From positions 39,023,176 to 39,087,175 of the forward strand of contig NC_080046.1 of the NCBI RefSeq assembly GCF_012489685.1: 64,000 nucleotides of DNA, given 5' to 3'. Under the pieces are notes generated by a model. It had not been told where the DNA came from, did not search any database, and saw nothing but the letters and a program-made list of their open reading frames with translations. Of the stretch, positions 45,444 to 57,539 are shown piece by piece. Both the position numbers and the translations under genes were made by a program. The first letter of the stretch is position 1. Each line of letters begins with the position of its first letter. This DNA is from Lotus japonicus (Eukaryota; Streptophyta; Magnoliopsida; Fabales; Fabaceae).

Positions 45444-46651
45444 CATCATATAATCTAGAATGGAGGATCTCTCCTCATTCTTCTGCACTCCTGGCGCTGC
45501 TCTGACCTATTCTTCTCCAGACGCTCCAGTACATGCTGGATGTTGCTGAGCCTGATCTTTAGCTCATCCCTCTCCAGAATCTCTTCTGAAGTCTTGAGCT
45601 TCTCTTCCAAACTCTCTTTCTCTTCCAGCAGCTTGAGTTCAAGCCGGCTGAGTTCTTGCACCTCCTCCACGAAGGCAAGAAATTCCTTCAGGTCTCTCTC
45701 CAACTCTGGACGCAGGTCCTCTTCCAGCAGTGTCCGTGTTAGCTCCGCGATGGTAGTTTCACCCTCTGATTGCCTGATGTTCAGGAACAAGTCCTCTTCA
45801 AAGGCCTTCTTCCTCAGCTCTTCTAGTGCTACGTTGTATGATGCCATTTTTTTTTACTGAAAATTATTCGAGGTGTGAAGCTTACCTTTCTCTCCAACGC
45901 TTTTTATAGGCTTCACTTTCTCTCTGAAAGTTAATGCTCTTACAGTTTCTCGAGGTTAAGTTCTTGGTAACTGACCCTTCTATTTACTCACTTGACCGGT
46001 GGTAAACGTTCATCCCTTGCATTAACTCTTCTATTTATTTTCGCCTAACTCTGATTCTTACATCGTTTTCCTTTTCTTTTAAACTTAGACCTTCTCTAAG
46101 GGGGAGTACCTTGTACTTCAAGCTAAGTTTTTCACACCCCAAGCTTTTTGCTTATGACAAAAAGGGGGAGTAAACCCAGTTTTTGATGTGTAAGATGTGT
46201 TAGTGTGACTTATTTTTCTTTTGGAGAATTTAAGAGTTCCACCTTCATGACCATAGATGTGTCACTGGGCAAATACAAGGAATACATTTCACTTCTTCTG
46301 AAGTGATTCTAAGTTGACTCTGATACCCAAGACTCTGATACCTTGTCCATGACTCTGATCACTTATGCGCTCTGATTATTCGTTTTTCATCTATGTCATA
46401 AGCTTTTCACTCTGAACTCTTATATTTTTTAGCTCAGAATCTAGACTTTACTAACGTTTTCATCAAGTATTAGATTCAGGGGGAGCTAAGCTCAGAATCA
46501 AGCAATGACTTGAATTCAGAATGAGCAAGATAAACTATTCACATCAGGATAAGTCTTATTCTATATCTCTAAACTCTGAGTGAATTCAGTTTAATGTTTA
46601 AGAATTGTTCATCAAAAATCTTAGTTTTGTCATCATCAAAAAGGGGGAGAT
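45444..46651 (+). mobile_element. Extra copy of the Sirevirus 3' internal region, left of SV-3
   Basis: Matches 56332-57539 almost base for base (I saw a single substitution, in TTCTGAAGTG near 46300). It holds an antisense ORF copy and the polypurine run, and runs straight into the LTR at 46652. So it is the tail of a second SV-3-type unit that shares this LTR. Confidence 0.9.
45455..45847 (-). CDS. Antisense coiled-coil ORF, copy 2
   Basis: 130 codons, apparently identical in protein to the copy at 56343-56735. ATG at 45847; antisense TATA box at 45909-45900. The AATAAA found behind the other copies is missing here because the unit is cut at about 45444, so the transcript would run into Tekay gag sequence in antisense. 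Function unknown; see copy 1. Confidence 0.5.
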   Translation of the reverse strand: MASYNVALEELRKKAFEEDLFLNIRQSEGETTIAELTRTLLEEDLRPELERDLKEFLAFVEEVQELSRLELKLLEEKESLEEKLKTSEEILERDELKIRLSNIQHVLERLEKNRSEQRQECRRMRRDPPF

Positions 46652-47877
46652 TGTAAGATCAAGTTTTGATCTAGTAGTACAACTCTATGTTTTGATGATT
46701 ACAAGTTAACCTTTTGATATGAACAATTGTGGTACTCTAACGTGTTTTTCTGAGTGTGCTATTTACAGGCTCTGACCTCAACTCAATCTCACACAAATCA
46801 GAAGCACTGTGTATAAAGGGTAACCCAAGCAACGCTTTCGCATTCACCATGTTCAGTATGAACAGTGGAAAAGCTTCAGAAGTTCTGAAGCTATACAAAC
46901 TCTGATGTGGACTCAGTCGCTAGAAGCTCTGAAGATCCAGAAGTTCTGATAACCAAGAAACACTGAAGGTTCAGATGTTCTGATGGTGTAGAAGACTCTG
47001 AAGATCCAGAAGCTGAATAGTGGAAACTCTGAAGTCCAGAAGCAAGAAACTCTGAAGGCCATGTTCTTCCCTCTGAGTTCAGAATCAGAAGATACAATGG
47101 TCAGAGGATCTGTGCTTTCCCTCTGACTCTGATCAACCGGCTTCACAAGTTCCAATATGAAGTATTCCCCTGATCAGAAGTCTCATAGGTTAAAAGGTCA
47201 AGTCGCTATCCAAGTACAAAAGCAAGTGTACCTTCCTGACGACCTACCTAACGTTCTCAGCCACAGCAGAAGCTGGATTTTCCAGAACTGCCCTCCAACG
47301 GTAGCATTTCCCATGCAACGCTCAACCCTAATCCTTGGAGTATATATAGAGGCTGAAGATTGAAAGAAGCGGCTAGAAGAAAAGAAACTAAGAAGAAGCA
47401 ATACATACGCGCAAGACATATTCAAAATATTCTAAGCTTTCTTTCATCTGAAATTCATTGTGTTTACTATTAGCTTTTTAGAAGCAAATCTCTTGTAAAC
47501 AATTCTTTGATAAACAGTTTGTTTAGTTCCTTTAGGAGATCAAGGTTGATCGGATCCTAGAGAAGACTAAGAGAGTGAATCTTAGTGTGAGCTAAGTCAG
47601 TGTAATTGTTAGTCACTTGTAGGTTTCAAGTGCAGTTGTAACTCTTACCTGATTAGTGGATTGCCTTCATTCTAAGAAGGAAGAAATCACCTTAACGGGT
47701 GGACTGGAGTAGCTTGAGTGATTTATCAAGTGAACCAGGATAAAATCCTTGTGTGCTTTTCTATCTCTTATCTTTAGCACTTAAGTTCTCGAAAGATTTG
47801 TCAAAATCTTTAAGGTGGAAGTTTTGTTCTGAAAACGTTATTCAAACCCCCCCTTTCTACCGTTTTTCATACCTTCA
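46652..47877 (+). repeat. SV-3 5' LTR (1,226 bp)
   Basis: TGTAAGATC...CCTTCA; TATA box at 47341-47348. Dense in TCTGA/TCAGA words and short GAAGATCCAGAAG repeats. Confidence 0.95.
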
Positions 47878-47879
47878 AT

Positions 47880-47891
47880 TGGTATCAGAGC
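47880..47891 (+). promoter_or_regulatory. SV-3 primer binding site
   Basis: TGGTATCAGAGC, 2 bp inside the LTR; complementary to initiator methionine tRNA. Confidence 0.88.
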
Positions 47892-47949
47892 GCAAGTTCT
47901 GATTACCACACCTAACAGTGTTCAGTGATCCGGGCCGGTGTGAAAAACA

Positions 47950-49860
47950 ATGGCTGCCACCACCAGTGAAACTCAAAGAGATGGTTACAACGCAAAGCCT
48001 CCTATGTTCGATGGTCAAAGGTTCGAATATTGGAAAGATAGACTGGAAAGTTTCTTTCTGGATTTCGATGCAGATCTCTGGGATATTATTGTGGATGGCT
48101 ACGAGCGTCCAGTTGATGCAGATGGCAAGAAGATCCCAAGGTCAGAGATGACTGCAGATCAAAAGAAGCTGTACTCACAACATCACAAAGCAAGAGCAAT
48201 TCTTCTAAGTGCTATTTCCTATGAGGAGTACCAGAAGATTACAGATCGTGAGTTTGCTAAAGGCATTTTTGAATCTCTGAAGATGTCTCATGAAGGAAAC
48301 AAGAAAGTCAAAGAATCAAAGGCATTGTCTTTGATCCAAAAGTATGAATCCTTCATCATGGAGCCAAATGAGTCCATTGAAGAAATGTTCTCCAGATTTC
48401 AATTGCTTGTAGCTGGCATACGACCTCTCAACAAGAGCTACACAACAAAAGATCATGTCATAAGGGTCATCAGGTGTCTTCCTGAAAGTTGGATGCCTTT
48501 GGTGACTTCAATAGAGCTCACGAGAGACGTTGAGAATATGAGTTTAGAAGAACTCATCAGCATTTTGAAATGCCATGAGCTGAAACGCTCAGAGATGCAA
48601 GATCTGAGGAAAAAGTCCATAGCCTTGAAATCCAAATCTGAAAAGGCTAAGGTTGAGAAGTCAAAGGCTCTTCAAGCTGAAGAAGAAGAATCTGAAGAAG
48701 CATCAGAAGATTCTGATGAAGATGAGCTGACTCTGATCTCCAAGAGACTCAACCGCATCTGGAAGCACAGGCAGAGCAAGTTCAAAGGCTCTGGAAAGGC
48801 AAAAGGAAAGTATGAGTCCTCAGGCCAGAAGAAGTCTTCAATCAAGGAAGTCACATGTTTTGAGTGCAAAGAATCTGGGCACTACAAAAGTGACTGTCCA
48901 AAGTTGAAGAAAGACAAGAAGCCAAAGAAGCACTTCAAGACGAAGAAGAGTCTGATGGTGACATTTGATGAATCAGAGTCAGAGGATGTTGACTCTGATG
49001 GTGAAGTCCAAGGACTCATGGCAATTGTCAAAGACAAGGAAGCAGAGTCAAAGGAAGCTGTTGACTCTGACTCAGAATCAGAAGGAGATCCTAACTCAGA
49101 CGATGAAAATGAGGTATTTGCTTCTTTCTCTACCTCTGAACTGAAACATGCTTTGTCTGATATCATGGATAAGTATAACTCTTTATTGTCTAAGCATAAA
49201 AAGTTGAAAAAGAACTTATGTGCTGTCTCCAAGACTCCTTCTGAACATGAGAAAATTATTTCTGATTTGAAAAATGAAAATCATGCTTTGGTAAATTCTA
49301 ACTCTGTGCTTAAGAACCAGATTGCTAAGTTAGAAGAAATTGTTGCCTGTGATGGCTCTGATTGTAGAAATGAATCTAAGTATGAGAAGTCTTTTCAAAG
49401 ATTCCTAGCTAAAAGCGTGGATAGAAGCTTAATGGCTTCAATGATCTATGGCGTAAGCAGAAATGGAATGCATGGCATTGGCTATTCTAAACCGATTAGA
49501 AATGAGCCTTCTGTGTCTAAAGCTAAATCCTTGTATGAATGCTTTGTTCCCTCTGGTACCATATTGCCTGATCCTGTACCTGCTAAAATTGCTAAAAACC
49601 CTCTTAAAAAGGGATCTTTCTCTATGACTAAATATCATGCAAACATTCCTTTAAAATATTATGTTGAGACACCCAAGGTGATCAGAACCTCTGGGGTAAC
49701 TAACAAAAGAGGACCCAGAAAGTGGGTACCTAAGGACAAGATTATCTATGTTGCAGATATCCTTGATAGCTCCACTGAAACACCAATCATGGTATCTGGA
49801 CAGTGGATGCTCGCGTCACATGACGGGAGAAAAGCGTATGTTCCGAGAGCTGAAACTTAA
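47950..49860 (+). CDS. gag: SV-3 Gag
   Basis: 636 codons from the first ATG after the primer binding site. N-terminal copia Gag fold ([18 protein letters not shown] to [14 protein letters not shown]), a Lys/Glu-rich segment, one CCHC zinc knuckle at ~302-315 ([14 protein letters not shown]), a long acidic Ser/Asp/Glu region and a coiled-coil-like stretch ([25 protein letters not shown]). It forms the cytoplasmic virus-like particle and binds element RNA. The frame ends after the pol frame has begun: the last 113 nt overlap pol, which lies in the +1 frame. No damage seen. Confidence 0.93.
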   Translation: MAATTSETQRDGYNAKPPMFDGQRFEYWKDRLESFFLDFDADLWDIIVDGYERPVDADGKKIPRSEMTADQKKLYSQHHKARAILLSAISYEEYQKITDREFAKGIFESLKMSHEGNKKVKESKALSLIQKYESFIMEPNESIEEMFSRFQLLVAGIRPLNKSYTTKDHVIRVIRCLPESWMPLVTSIELTRDVENMSLEELISILKCHELKRSEMQDLRKKSIALKSKSEKAKVEKSKALQAEEEESEEASEDSDEDELTLISKRLNRIWKHRQSKFKGSGKAKGKYESSGQKKSSIKEVTCFECKESGHYKSDCPKLKKDKKPKKHFKTKKSLMVTFDESESEDVDSDGEVQGLMAIVKDKEAESKEAVDSDSESEGDPNSDDENEVFASFSTSELKHALSDIMDKYNSLLSKHKKLKKNLCAVSKTPSEHEKIISDLKNENHALVNSNSVLKNQIAKLEEIVACDGSDCRNESKYEKSFQRFLAKSVDRSLMASMIYGVSRNGMHGIGYSKPIRNEPSVSKAKSLYECFVPSGTILPDPVPAKIAKNPLKKGSFSMTKYHANIPLKYYVETPKVIRTSGVTNKRGPRKWVPKDKIIYVADILDSSTETPIMVSGQWMLASHDGRKAYVPRAET

Positions 49861-52852
49861 GCCTGGAGGCGAAGTTGGCTTCGGAGGAAATGAAAAGGGT
49901 AAAATTGTTGGTACTGGTACTATTTGTGTAGATAGTAGTCCATGCATTGATAATGTTTTATTGGTAGACGGCTTAACACATAACTTATTGTCTATAAGTC
50001 AATTAGCTGACAAGGGTTATGATGTTATATTCAATCAAAAGTCCTGCCGGGCTGTAAGTCAGATCGATGGCTCTGTTCTGTTTAACAGCAAGAGGAAGAA
50101 CAACATTTATAAGATCAGATTATCTGAGTTGGAGGCTCAGAATGTGAAGTGCCTTCTGTCTGTTAATGAAGAGCAGTGGGTATGGCATAGACGGTTAGGG
50201 CATGCCAGTATGAGAAAGATTTCTCAGCTGAGCAAGCTAAACCTTGTCAGGGGCTTACCCAATCTGAAGTTCGCTTCAGACGCTCTTTGTGAAGCATGTC
50301 AGAAAGGCAAATTCACAAAAGTCCCTTTCAAGGCAAAGAATGTTGTCTCAACCTCAAGGCCGTTAGAACTTCTGCATATCGACCTGTTTGGACCAGTGAA
50401 AACTGAGTCTATAGGTGGCAAGAGATATGGGATGGTTATCGTTGATGACTATAGCCGCTGGACATGGGTAAAGTTTCTAACCCGCAAGGATGAGTCTCAT
50501 GCTGTGTTCTCTACCTTCATTGCTCAAGTGCAAAACGAGAAGGCTTGTAGGATTGTGCGTGTCAGAAGTGACCATGGTGGAGAGTTTGAGAATGACAAGT
50601 TTGAGAGTCTGTTTGATTCCTATGGAATTGCACATGATTTCTCTTGTCCCAGAACTCCTCAACAAAATGGTGTTGTTGAGAGGAAGAACAGAACTCTTCA
50701 GGAGATGGCTAGAACCATGCTCCAAGAAACTGGCATGGCTAAGCACTTTTGGGCAGAGGCAGTAAATACAGCATGTTACATTCAGAACAGAATCTCTGTG
50801 AGACCAATTCTGAATAAGACTCCTTATGAATTGTGGAAGAACATAAAACCCAACATTTCTTATTTTCATCCTTTTGGCTGTGTTTGTTATGTTCTCAATA
50901 CTAAGGATAGATTGCATAAATTTGATGCTAAGTCTTCTAAGTGTCTATTACTTGGTTATTCTGATAGATCTAAAGGTTTTAGATTTTATAATACTGATGC
51001 TAAGACTATTGAAGAATCTATTCATGTTAGATTTGATGATAAGCTTGACTCTGACCAGTCAAAGCTAGTTGAAAAGTTTGCAGATTTAAGCATTAATGTT
51101 TCTGACAAAGGCAAAGCTCCAGAGGAAGTTGAGCCAGAGGAAGATGAACCAGAGGAAGAAGCTGGTCCCTCTAACCCACAAACTCCGAAGAAGAGCAGAA
51201 TCACTGCAGCTCACCCTAAGGAATTGATTCTGGGCAACAAAGATGAACCAGTCAGAACCAGATCTGCCTTCAGACCCTCTGAAGAGACCTTGCTGTGTCT
51301 GAAAGGATTGGTGTCCTTAATTGAACCCAAGTCCATAGATGAAGCTCTTCAGGACAAGGATTGGATTCTGGCCATGGAAGAAGAATTAAATCAATTCTCC
51401 AAGAACGATGTTTGGAGCTTAGTGAAGAAGCCTGAGAATGTCCATGTTATTGGAACGAAATGGGTATTCAGAAATAAGCTAAATGAGAAAGGAGATGTAG
51501 TCAGAAACAAGGCAAGGCTAGTTGCTCAAGGCTACAGCCAGCAGGAAGGAATAGACTACACTGAAACATTTGCCCCGGTAGCAAGACTGGAGGCAATCAA
51601 ACTGTTGATCTCCTTCTCAGTAAATCACAACATAGTTCTACATCAGATGGACGTAAAGAGTGCCTTCCTAAATGGTTATATCTCAGAGGAAGTCTATGTT
51701 CATCAACCCCCAGGTTTTGAAGATGAAAAGAAACCAGACCATGTGTTCAAATTGAAGAAATCACTCTACGGTCTGAAGCAAGCTCCCAGAGCATGGTATG
51801 AGAGACTTAGCTCATTCCTTCTAGAGAATGAGTTTGTAAGGGGTAAAGTAGATACAACTCTTTTTTGCAAAACTTATAAAGATGATATCTTAATTGTGCA
51901 AATTTATGTTGATGATATTATATTTGGTTCTGCTAATCAATCTCTATGCAAAGAATTTTCTGAGATGATGCAGGCTGAATTTGAGATGAGTATGATGGGA
52001 GAATTAAAGTACTTTCTGGGAATACAAGTTGATCAAACACCAGAAGGAACATATATCCATCAGAGCAAGTACACTAAAGAACTTCTAAAGAAGTTCAATA
52101 TGCTGGAATCTACAGTGGCCAAGACTCCAATGCATCCAACATGCATTCTGGAGAAAGAAGATAAAAGTGGTAAAGTATGTCAGAAGCTCTATCGTGGAAT
52201 GATAGGTTCACTTCTATACTTAACTGCATCTAGGCCAGACATATTATTTAGTGTTCACTTATGTGCTCGTTTCCAATCAGATCCAAGGGAAACCCACTTA
52301 ACTGCTGTTAAGAGGATCCTAAGGTATCTGAAAGGCACCACTAACCTTGGCTTGATGTATAAGAAAACATCAGAGTATAAGCTTTCAGGTTATTGTGATG
52401 CTGATTATGCTGGAGATAGAACAGAGAGAAAAAGTACTTCTGGAAATTGTCAATTTCTGGGAAGCAATCTAGTCTCATGGGCAAGCAAGAGGCAATCAAC
52501 CATTGCACTATCAACTGCAGAGGCAGAATATATCTCAGCAGCAATATGCAGCACTCAGATGCTCTGGATGAAACATCAGCTGGAGGATTATCAGATCCTT
52601 GAGAGCAATATCCCAATCTATTGTGATAACACTGCTGCAATCTCATTGAGTAAGAATCCTATATTGCATTCAAGGGCAAAGCACATTGAGGTAAAGTATC
52701 ACTTTATTAGAGATTATGTACAGAAGGGCGTACTTCTTCTGAAGTTTGTTGATACTGACCATCAATGGGCAGATATCTTTACAAAGCCCTTAGCAGAGGA
52801 TAGATTTAATTTTATTCTGAAAAATCTAAACATGGACTTTTGTCCAGAGTGA
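49748..52852 (+). CDS. pol: SV-3 Pol: protease, integrase, reverse transcriptase, RNase H
   Basis: 1,034 codons from ATG 49748; expression may need +1 frameshifting from gag, in which case the ATG is not used. Order is that of Ty1/copia: protease ([13 protein letters not shown], residues ~15-27), integrase zinc domain (HRRLGHAS ... CEACQKGK, ~144-187), integrase core with D, D, E (HIDLFGP ~210, [10 protein letters not shown] ~272, [10 protein letters not shown] ~305), linker rich in Glu/Pro, reverse transcriptase ([13 protein letters not shown] ~567; [20 protein letters not shown] ~719), RNase H (CDADYAGD ~881, STAEAEYIS ~921). All catalytic motifs are present, so the protein could be active. 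Confidence 0.95.
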   Translation: MLQISLIAPLKHQSWYLDSGCSRHMTGEKRMFRELKLKPGGEVGFGGNEKGKIVGTGTICVDSSPCIDNVLLVDGLTHNLLSISQLADKGYDVIFNQKSCRAVSQIDGSVLFNSKRKNNIYKIRLSELEAQNVKCLLSVNEEQWVWHRRLGHASMRKISQLSKLNLVRGLPNLKFASDALCEACQKGKFTKVPFKAKNVVSTSRPLELLHIDLFGPVKTESIGGKRYGMVIVDDYSRWTWVKFLTRKDESHAVFSTFIAQVQNEKACRIVRVRSDHGGEFENDKFESLFDSYGIAHDFSCPRTPQQNGVVERKNRTLQEMARTMLQETGMAKHFWAEAVNTACYIQNRISVRPILNKTPYELWKNIKPNISYFHPFGCVCYVLNTKDRLHKFDAKSSKCLLLGYSDRSKGFRFYNTDAKTIEESIHVRFDDKLDSDQSKLVEKFADLSINVSDKGKAPEEVEPEEDEPEEEAGPSNPQTPKKSRITAAHPKELILGNKDEPVRTRSAFRPSEETLLCLKGLVSLIEPKSIDEALQDKDWILAMEEELNQFSKNDVWSLVKKPENVHVIGTKWVFRNKLNEKGDVVRNKARLVAQGYSQQEGIDYTETFAPVARLEAIKLLISFSVNHNIVLHQMDVKSAFLNGYISEEVYVHQPPGFEDEKKPDHVFKLKKSLYGLKQAPRAWYERLSSFLLENEFVRGKVDTTLFCKTYKDDILIVQIYVDDIIFGSANQSLCKEFSEMMQAEFEMSMMGELKYFLGIQVDQTPEGTYIHQSKYTKELLKKFNMLESTVAKTPMHPTCILEKEDKSGKVCQKLYRGMIGSLLYLTASRPDILFSVHLCARFQSDPRETHLTAVKRILRYLKGTTNLGLMYKKTSEYKLSGYCDADYAGDRTERKSTSGNCQFLGSNLVSWASKRQSTIALSTAEAEYISAAICSTQMLWMKHQLEDYQILESNIPIYCDNTAAISLSKNPILHSRAKHIEVKYHFIRDYVQKGVLLLKFVDTDHQWADIFTKPLAEDRFNFILKNLNMDFCPE

Positions 52853-53295
52853 AGATGGATCAGAACCTCTGACTATGATACTTCTTGATCAGAAGATGTC
52901 TAGTCCAGAAGGTAACTCAATCAGAGTGTGTGTGCCCACTGGTACTGACTCTGAAGCTGAGACAACAACACGTGCGTCAGAATTTCTGATGCATAGTTCC
53001 TTGTGCCCGTGTGACAGTCTGTTATGATTGCGTGTAGATATGCTTATCTCCTGTGTGTGATTGTGTATTTTACTGTTACTATCTATCTTTAATTTTCAAC
53101 CGTTGATCTTAAAGTGCTTTTTGAATCAACAACGGTTATTTGACAAAACCCACTATACACACACGTTCTCGTTCACTTCCGGTTTTCACTCTCGCACTCT
53201 CTGCTTTTCAAAACCGCCTCCTTCTTGATTTCTCTCTCGATCTCTCTTCATCCTTCAAACTTCATCTTCTACCTCAAACCTTCAACCTCTTCAAA
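52853..53295 (+). other. SV-3 spacer between pol and env-like gene
   Basis: Non-coding in all frames except that the env-like frame is open from about 53140. The env-like gene would need a spliced or internal message; a splice acceptor or promoter could lie here, but I cannot single one out. Confidence 0.5.
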
Positions 53296-56145
53296 ATGGT
53301 GAGACAAACCAGAAGATCTGCTGCAGATGCACCTCAGTTCCCTCACATGGTAGTTGGTTTGGCAACGGGTCAAAGGGGCTCTGAGAATCCGACACAAGAA
53401 CAAATTCAAGCTCAAGAGCAGATTGTTCCAATTACAGAACGGGGCTGTGCCGTTCACTGCGTATTTCCTCCTGAGGAACTCCAAGTCCTGGCAGAATGGA
53501 GAGTCAACCTCGATAACTTGGCTGCAAATGGGTTTGATCTTCGTCCTGAAGTCCAAGCTCAAGGTTGGGGAAATTATTTCAACCGACTTCGAGGACCGGT
53601 GTATGAGAAATTGGTAAAGGAATTCTGGAAGCACGCAGACTGCGATGACACTCAGGTGGTCTCTCACATTCTTGGCAGGAAGATCATTATCACTGAGAAG
53701 TCATTCGTGAATCTGCTAGGTGCAGATACTGCTTATGGGTATCGTTTCCAACTGACGGAATCGAAGCTGAAACCCAGCACCAAGGACATAGTCAACCAGG
53801 CTCTGTACACCACCTTCAAACCGGGCAAGACGAGTTACAAGGTGATGGATCTTCATCCCAAACTAAGGATCTGGCACAAGATCCTGCTCAACTGCATAAA
53901 CCAGAGACCGAAGGGCAGTTCCCCATACTACATCAACTTTAACCAGAAGGCGATGTTGTTCTTCATCCAAAATCAGGAGAAGATCTGCCTTCCCTACTTC
54001 CTGTTCTCCTACTTGAAGGAATGCATCCGGAAGTCTCGCACCACCGCCTCCATCAAGTCTGCAATCAAATATATCCCTTTTGGGAGGCTGCTCTCAGACT
54101 TTCTCATTGAAAGCAACTTGGTGCAAGATTTGATCAATGCTGGTTGCACAGAGGATTTGAGCACCATTGTCAGTGATGTCTTCACTGCAAATTCTCTGAA
54201 GAAGATGGGCTTGGTCCAGAAGAAGATTGCTCCTGCTCATGAAGACACATCTTCTGAGATCAGAGGAAGAAGAATGCCTCTGAATGACTACCCTCTGTGG
54301 ACTCAAGCAGACCATCCTGACGCCATCAGATGCTATGTTGAAGACCTCAGGGCTCAAGGATTCGAGATTGACCTTGATGATTTCGTCAGCAGACTTCCAC
54401 CAGCTCCAGAGTTTCCTTCTCCTCCCAAGAAGAAAACCAAGAGGAAGATGGTTCCGGAAGAATCCTCAGAGGAATCTGATGCCCCTCTGGTCAAGAAGCC
54501 GAAGAGCAAGCCTGATGATGGTGATGATAGTGATAGTGAGGATGGTCCTCCAAAGAAGAAGCAGAAGAAGGTCAGAATCGTGGTGAAGCCTACTCGGGTG
54601 GAACCAGCTGCTGCAGTGGTCAGAAGGACTGAACCTCCTGCCAGAGTGACTCGATCATCAGCACATTCAAGTAAGCCTGCACTTGCTTCTGATGATGATT
54701 TGAATTTATTTGATGCACTTCCTATTTCTGCCTTGCTCAAACACTCCTCAAATCCCCTCACTCCTATTCCTGAATCCCAGCCAGCCGCACAAACCACCTC
54801 TCCACCACATTCCCCAAGATCTTCCTTCTTTCAACCTTCTCCTACCGAAGCACCTCTCTGGAATTTGCTTCAGAACCCAACCTCTAGGTCAGAAGATCCA
54901 ACCTCTCTCATTACCATTCCATACGACCCATTATCTTCTGAACCCATCATCCATGACCAACCCGAGCCCAACCAAACAGAACCACAACCCAGAACGTCTG
55001 ATCACTCTGCTCCCAGAGCATCAGCACGTCCTGCTGCCAGAACCACGGATACAGACTCTTCAACAGCCTTCACACCTGTATCCTTCCCAATCAATGTTAT
55101 TGACTCTCCTCCCTCCAATACCTCTGAATCAATTAGAAAATTCATGGAGGTTAGAAAAGAGAAGGTATCTGCCTTGGAAGAGTATTACCTTACCTGTCCA
55201 AGCCCTAGGAGATATCCTGGCCCTAGACCTGAACGTCTAGTTGACCCAGATGAACCTATCTTGGCCAATCCTATCCAAGAGGCAGACCCCTTAGTTCAAC
55301 AAGCTCACCCTGTCCCTGACCAACAAGAGCCCATTCAACCAGACCCTGAACCCGAACAATCAGTGTCTAACCAATCCTCGGTTAGATCACCTCACCCTCT
55401 GGTTGAAACTTCAGACCCTCACCTTGGAACCTCTGAACCCAATGCTCCCATGATTAACATTGGTTCTCCACAAGGTGCCTCTGAAGCTCATAGCAGCAAT
55501 CACCCAGCCTCTCCTGAAACCAACCTCTCCATCATTCCCTATACTCACCTCCAACCCACATCTCTCTCTGAGTGCATCAATATTTTCTATCATGAAGCCT
55601 CCTTGAGGCTCCGCAATGTGCACGGTCAGACTGACCTCAGTGAGAATGCTGAAAGTGTGGCTGATGAGTGGAACAATCTGAGCACTTGGCTAGTGGCTCA
55701 GTTTCCAATTATGATGCAGCTCCTGCATGCAGAGGGAAGTCAGAGGATTGAGGCTGCCAAGCAAAGGTTTGCTAGAAGGGTGGCTCTTCATGAACTAGAA
55801 CAGAGAAATAAGCTTCTTGAAGCTATTGAAGAAGCCAAGAGAAAGAAAGAACAAGCAGAAGAAGCTGCACGTCAAGCAGCAGCTCAGGCTGAACAAGCCA
55901 GACTTGAGGCAGAGCGTCTTGAAGCTGAGGCTGAGGCAGAGCGACTTGCACCAGTTGTGTTTACTCCTGCTGCTTCTGCTTCCATTCCAGATCCTCAAGC
56001 TGCTCAGAATGTTCCTTCCAGCTCTACTCAGACAAGCTCATCCAGACTCGACATCATGGAACAACGTCTTGACACTCATGAATCCATGCTGATTGAGATG
56101 AAGCAAATGATGATGGAACTTCTGCGCCGCACTGACAAACCTTAG
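53296..56145 (+). CDS. SV-3 env-like protein
   Basis: I prefer ATG 53296 (MVRQTRRSAADAP, good context after TTCAAA), giving 949 codons; the frame is open from 53140, which would add 52 residues. The N-terminal ~300 residues look like the 'putative plant transposon protein' region (YEKLVKEFWKHADCD, ILGRKIIITEKSFVNLLGAD). A Lys-rich acidic segment follows (PKKKTKRK, DSDSEDGPPKKKQKK, nuclear-signal-like), then a long Pro/Ser/Thr/Glu-rich region and a C-terminal coiled coil (EEAKRKKEQAEEAARQAAAQ). I see no signal peptide or clear membrane anchor from ATG 53296, so an envelope function is doubtful. Fully open. Confidence 0.88.
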   Translation: MVRQTRRSAADAPQFPHMVVGLATGQRGSENPTQEQIQAQEQIVPITERGCAVHCVFPPEELQVLAEWRVNLDNLAANGFDLRPEVQAQGWGNYFNRLRGPVYEKLVKEFWKHADCDDTQVVSHILGRKIIITEKSFVNLLGADTAYGYRFQLTESKLKPSTKDIVNQALYTTFKPGKTSYKVMDLHPKLRIWHKILLNCINQRPKGSSPYYINFNQKAMLFFIQNQEKICLPYFLFSYLKECIRKSRTTASIKSAIKYIPFGRLLSDFLIESNLVQDLINAGCTEDLSTIVSDVFTANSLKKMGLVQKKIAPAHEDTSSEIRGRRMPLNDYPLWTQADHPDAIRCYVEDLRAQGFEIDLDDFVSRLPPAPEFPSPPKKKTKRKMVPEESSEESDAPLVKKPKSKPDDGDDSDSEDGPPKKKQKKVRIVVKPTRVEPAAAVVRRTEPPARVTRSSAHSSKPALASDDDLNLFDALPISALLKHSSNPLTPIPESQPAAQTTSPPHSPRSSFFQPSPTEAPLWNLLQNPTSRSEDPTSLITIPYDPLSSEPIIHDQPEPNQTEPQPRTSDHSAPRASARPAARTTDTDSSTAFTPVSFPINVIDSPPSNTSESIRKFMEVRKEKVSALEEYYLTCPSPRRYPGPRPERLVDPDEPILANPIQEADPLVQQAHPVPDQQEPIQPDPEPEQSVSNQSSVRSPHPLVETSDPHLGTSEPNAPMINIGSPQGASEAHSSNHPASPETNLSIIPYTHLQPTSLSECINIFYHEASLRLRNVHGQTDLSENAESVADEWNNLSTWLVAQFPIMMQLLHAEGSQRIEAAKQRFARRVALHELEQRNKLLEAIEEAKRKKEQAEEAARQAAAQAEQARLEAERLEAEAEAERLAPVVFTPAASASIPDPQAAQNVPSSSTQTSSSRLDIMEQRLDTHESMLIEMKQMMMELLRRTDKP

Positions 56146-56342
56146 TTTTAGGATCTCTTCTTCTTCTTTCTTTTTATTTAACGTTGTTTTATTTAAACTC
56201 TGTTTCTTTTTATTTATTTATTCTCTTTTGTTCGTTTGTGATTATATATGCATAACTATATATATTTGTCACATATGTTTGCAAAACTCGTTTTATTCAT
56301 AATTGTTTTGTGTTTACATCATATTTCTTTCTATCATATAAT

Positions 56343-56735
56343 CTAGAATGGAGGATCTCTCCTCATTCTTCTGCACTCCTGGCGCTGCTCTGACCTATTC
56401 TTCTCCAGACGCTCCAGTACATGCTGGATGTTGCTGAGCCTGATCTTTAGCTCATCCCTCTCCAGAATCTCTTCTGAAGTCTTGAGCTTCTCTTCCAAAC
56501 TCTCTTTCTCTTCCAGCAGCTTGAGTTCAAGCCGGCTGAGTTCTTGCACCTCCTCCACGAAGGCAAGAAATTCCTTCAGGTCTCTCTCCAACTCTGGACG
56601 CAGGTCCTCTTCCAGCAGTGTCCGTGTTAGCTCCGCGATGGTAGTTTCACCCTCTGATTGCCTGATGTTCAGGAACAAGTCCTCTTCAAAGGCCTTCTTC
56701 CTCAGCTCTTCTAGTGCTACGTTGTATGATGCCAT
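56343..56735 (-). CDS. Antisense coiled-coil ORF, copy 3 (SV-3)
   Basis: 130 codons from ATG 56735 to TAG 56345-56343. Antisense TATA box at 56797-56788; AATAAA at 56297-56292, 46 bp beyond the stop. It lies between the end of the env-like gene and the 3' non-coding region, and overlaps neither. The product is a Glu/Leu/Lys/Arg-rich coiled coil with a basic tail. Compared with copy 1 about 13 base changes give 9 residue changes, close to what neutral drift would give, so the case for function rests on the maintained frame and signals. Family not recognised. Confidence 0.55.
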   Translation of the reverse strand: MASYNVALEELRKKAFEEDLFLNIRQSEGETTIAELTRTLLEEDLRPELERDLKEFLAFVEEVQELSRLELKLLEEKESLEEKLKTSEEILERDELKIRLSNIQHVLERLEKNRSEQRQECRRMRRDPPF

Positions 56736-57527
56736 TTTTTTTTACTGAAAATTATTCGAGGTGTGAAGCTTACCTTTCTCTCCAACGCTTTTTATAGGCT
56801 TCACTTTCTCTCTGAAAGTTAATGCTCTTACAGTTTCTCGAGGTTAAGTTCTTGGTAACTGACCCTTCTATTTACTCACTTGACCGGTGGTAAACGTTCA
56901 TCCCTTGCATTAACTCTTCTATTTATTTTCGCCTAACTCTGATTCTTACATCGTTTTCCTTTTCTTTTAAACTTAGACCTTCTCTAAGGGGGAGTACCTT
57001 GTACTTCAAGCTAAGTTTTTCACACCCCAAGCTTTTTGCTTATGACAAAAAGGGGGAGTAAACCCAGTTTTTGATGTGTAAGATGTGTTAGTGTGACTTA
57101 TTTTTCTTTTGGAGAATTTAAGAGTTCCACCTTCATGACCATAGATGTGTCACTGGGCAAATACAAGGAATACATTTCACTTCTTCTGCAGTGATTCTAA
57201 GTTGACTCTGATACCCAAGACTCTGATACCTTGTCCATGACTCTGATCACTTATGCGCTCTGATTATTCGTTTTTCATCTATGTCATAAGCTTTTCACTC
57301 TGAACTCTTATATTTTTTAGCTCAGAATCTAGACTTTACTAACGTTTTCATCAAGTATTAGATTCAGGGGGAGCTAAGCTCAGAATCAAGCAATGACTTG
57401 AATTCAGAATGAGCAAGATAAACTATTCACATCAGGATAAGTCTTATTCTATATCTCTAAACTCTGAGTGAATTCAGTTTAATGTTTAAGAATTGTTCAT
57501 CAAAAATCTTAGTTTTGTCATCATCAA

Positions 57528-57539
57528 AAAGGGGGAGAT
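57528..57539 (+). other. SV-3 polypurine tract
   Basis: AAAGGGGGAGAT directly before the 3' LTR, the plus-strand primer. Similar purine runs occur upstream (near 56990, 57048 and 57366), as reported for Sireviruses. Confidence 0.75.

Noticed and set aside
53140..53295. 52-residue N-terminal extension of the env-like protein as a signal peptide
   Set aside because: The extension has a hydrophobic stretch but also many charged and polar residues, and the ATG at 53296 has better context; kept only as an alternative start.
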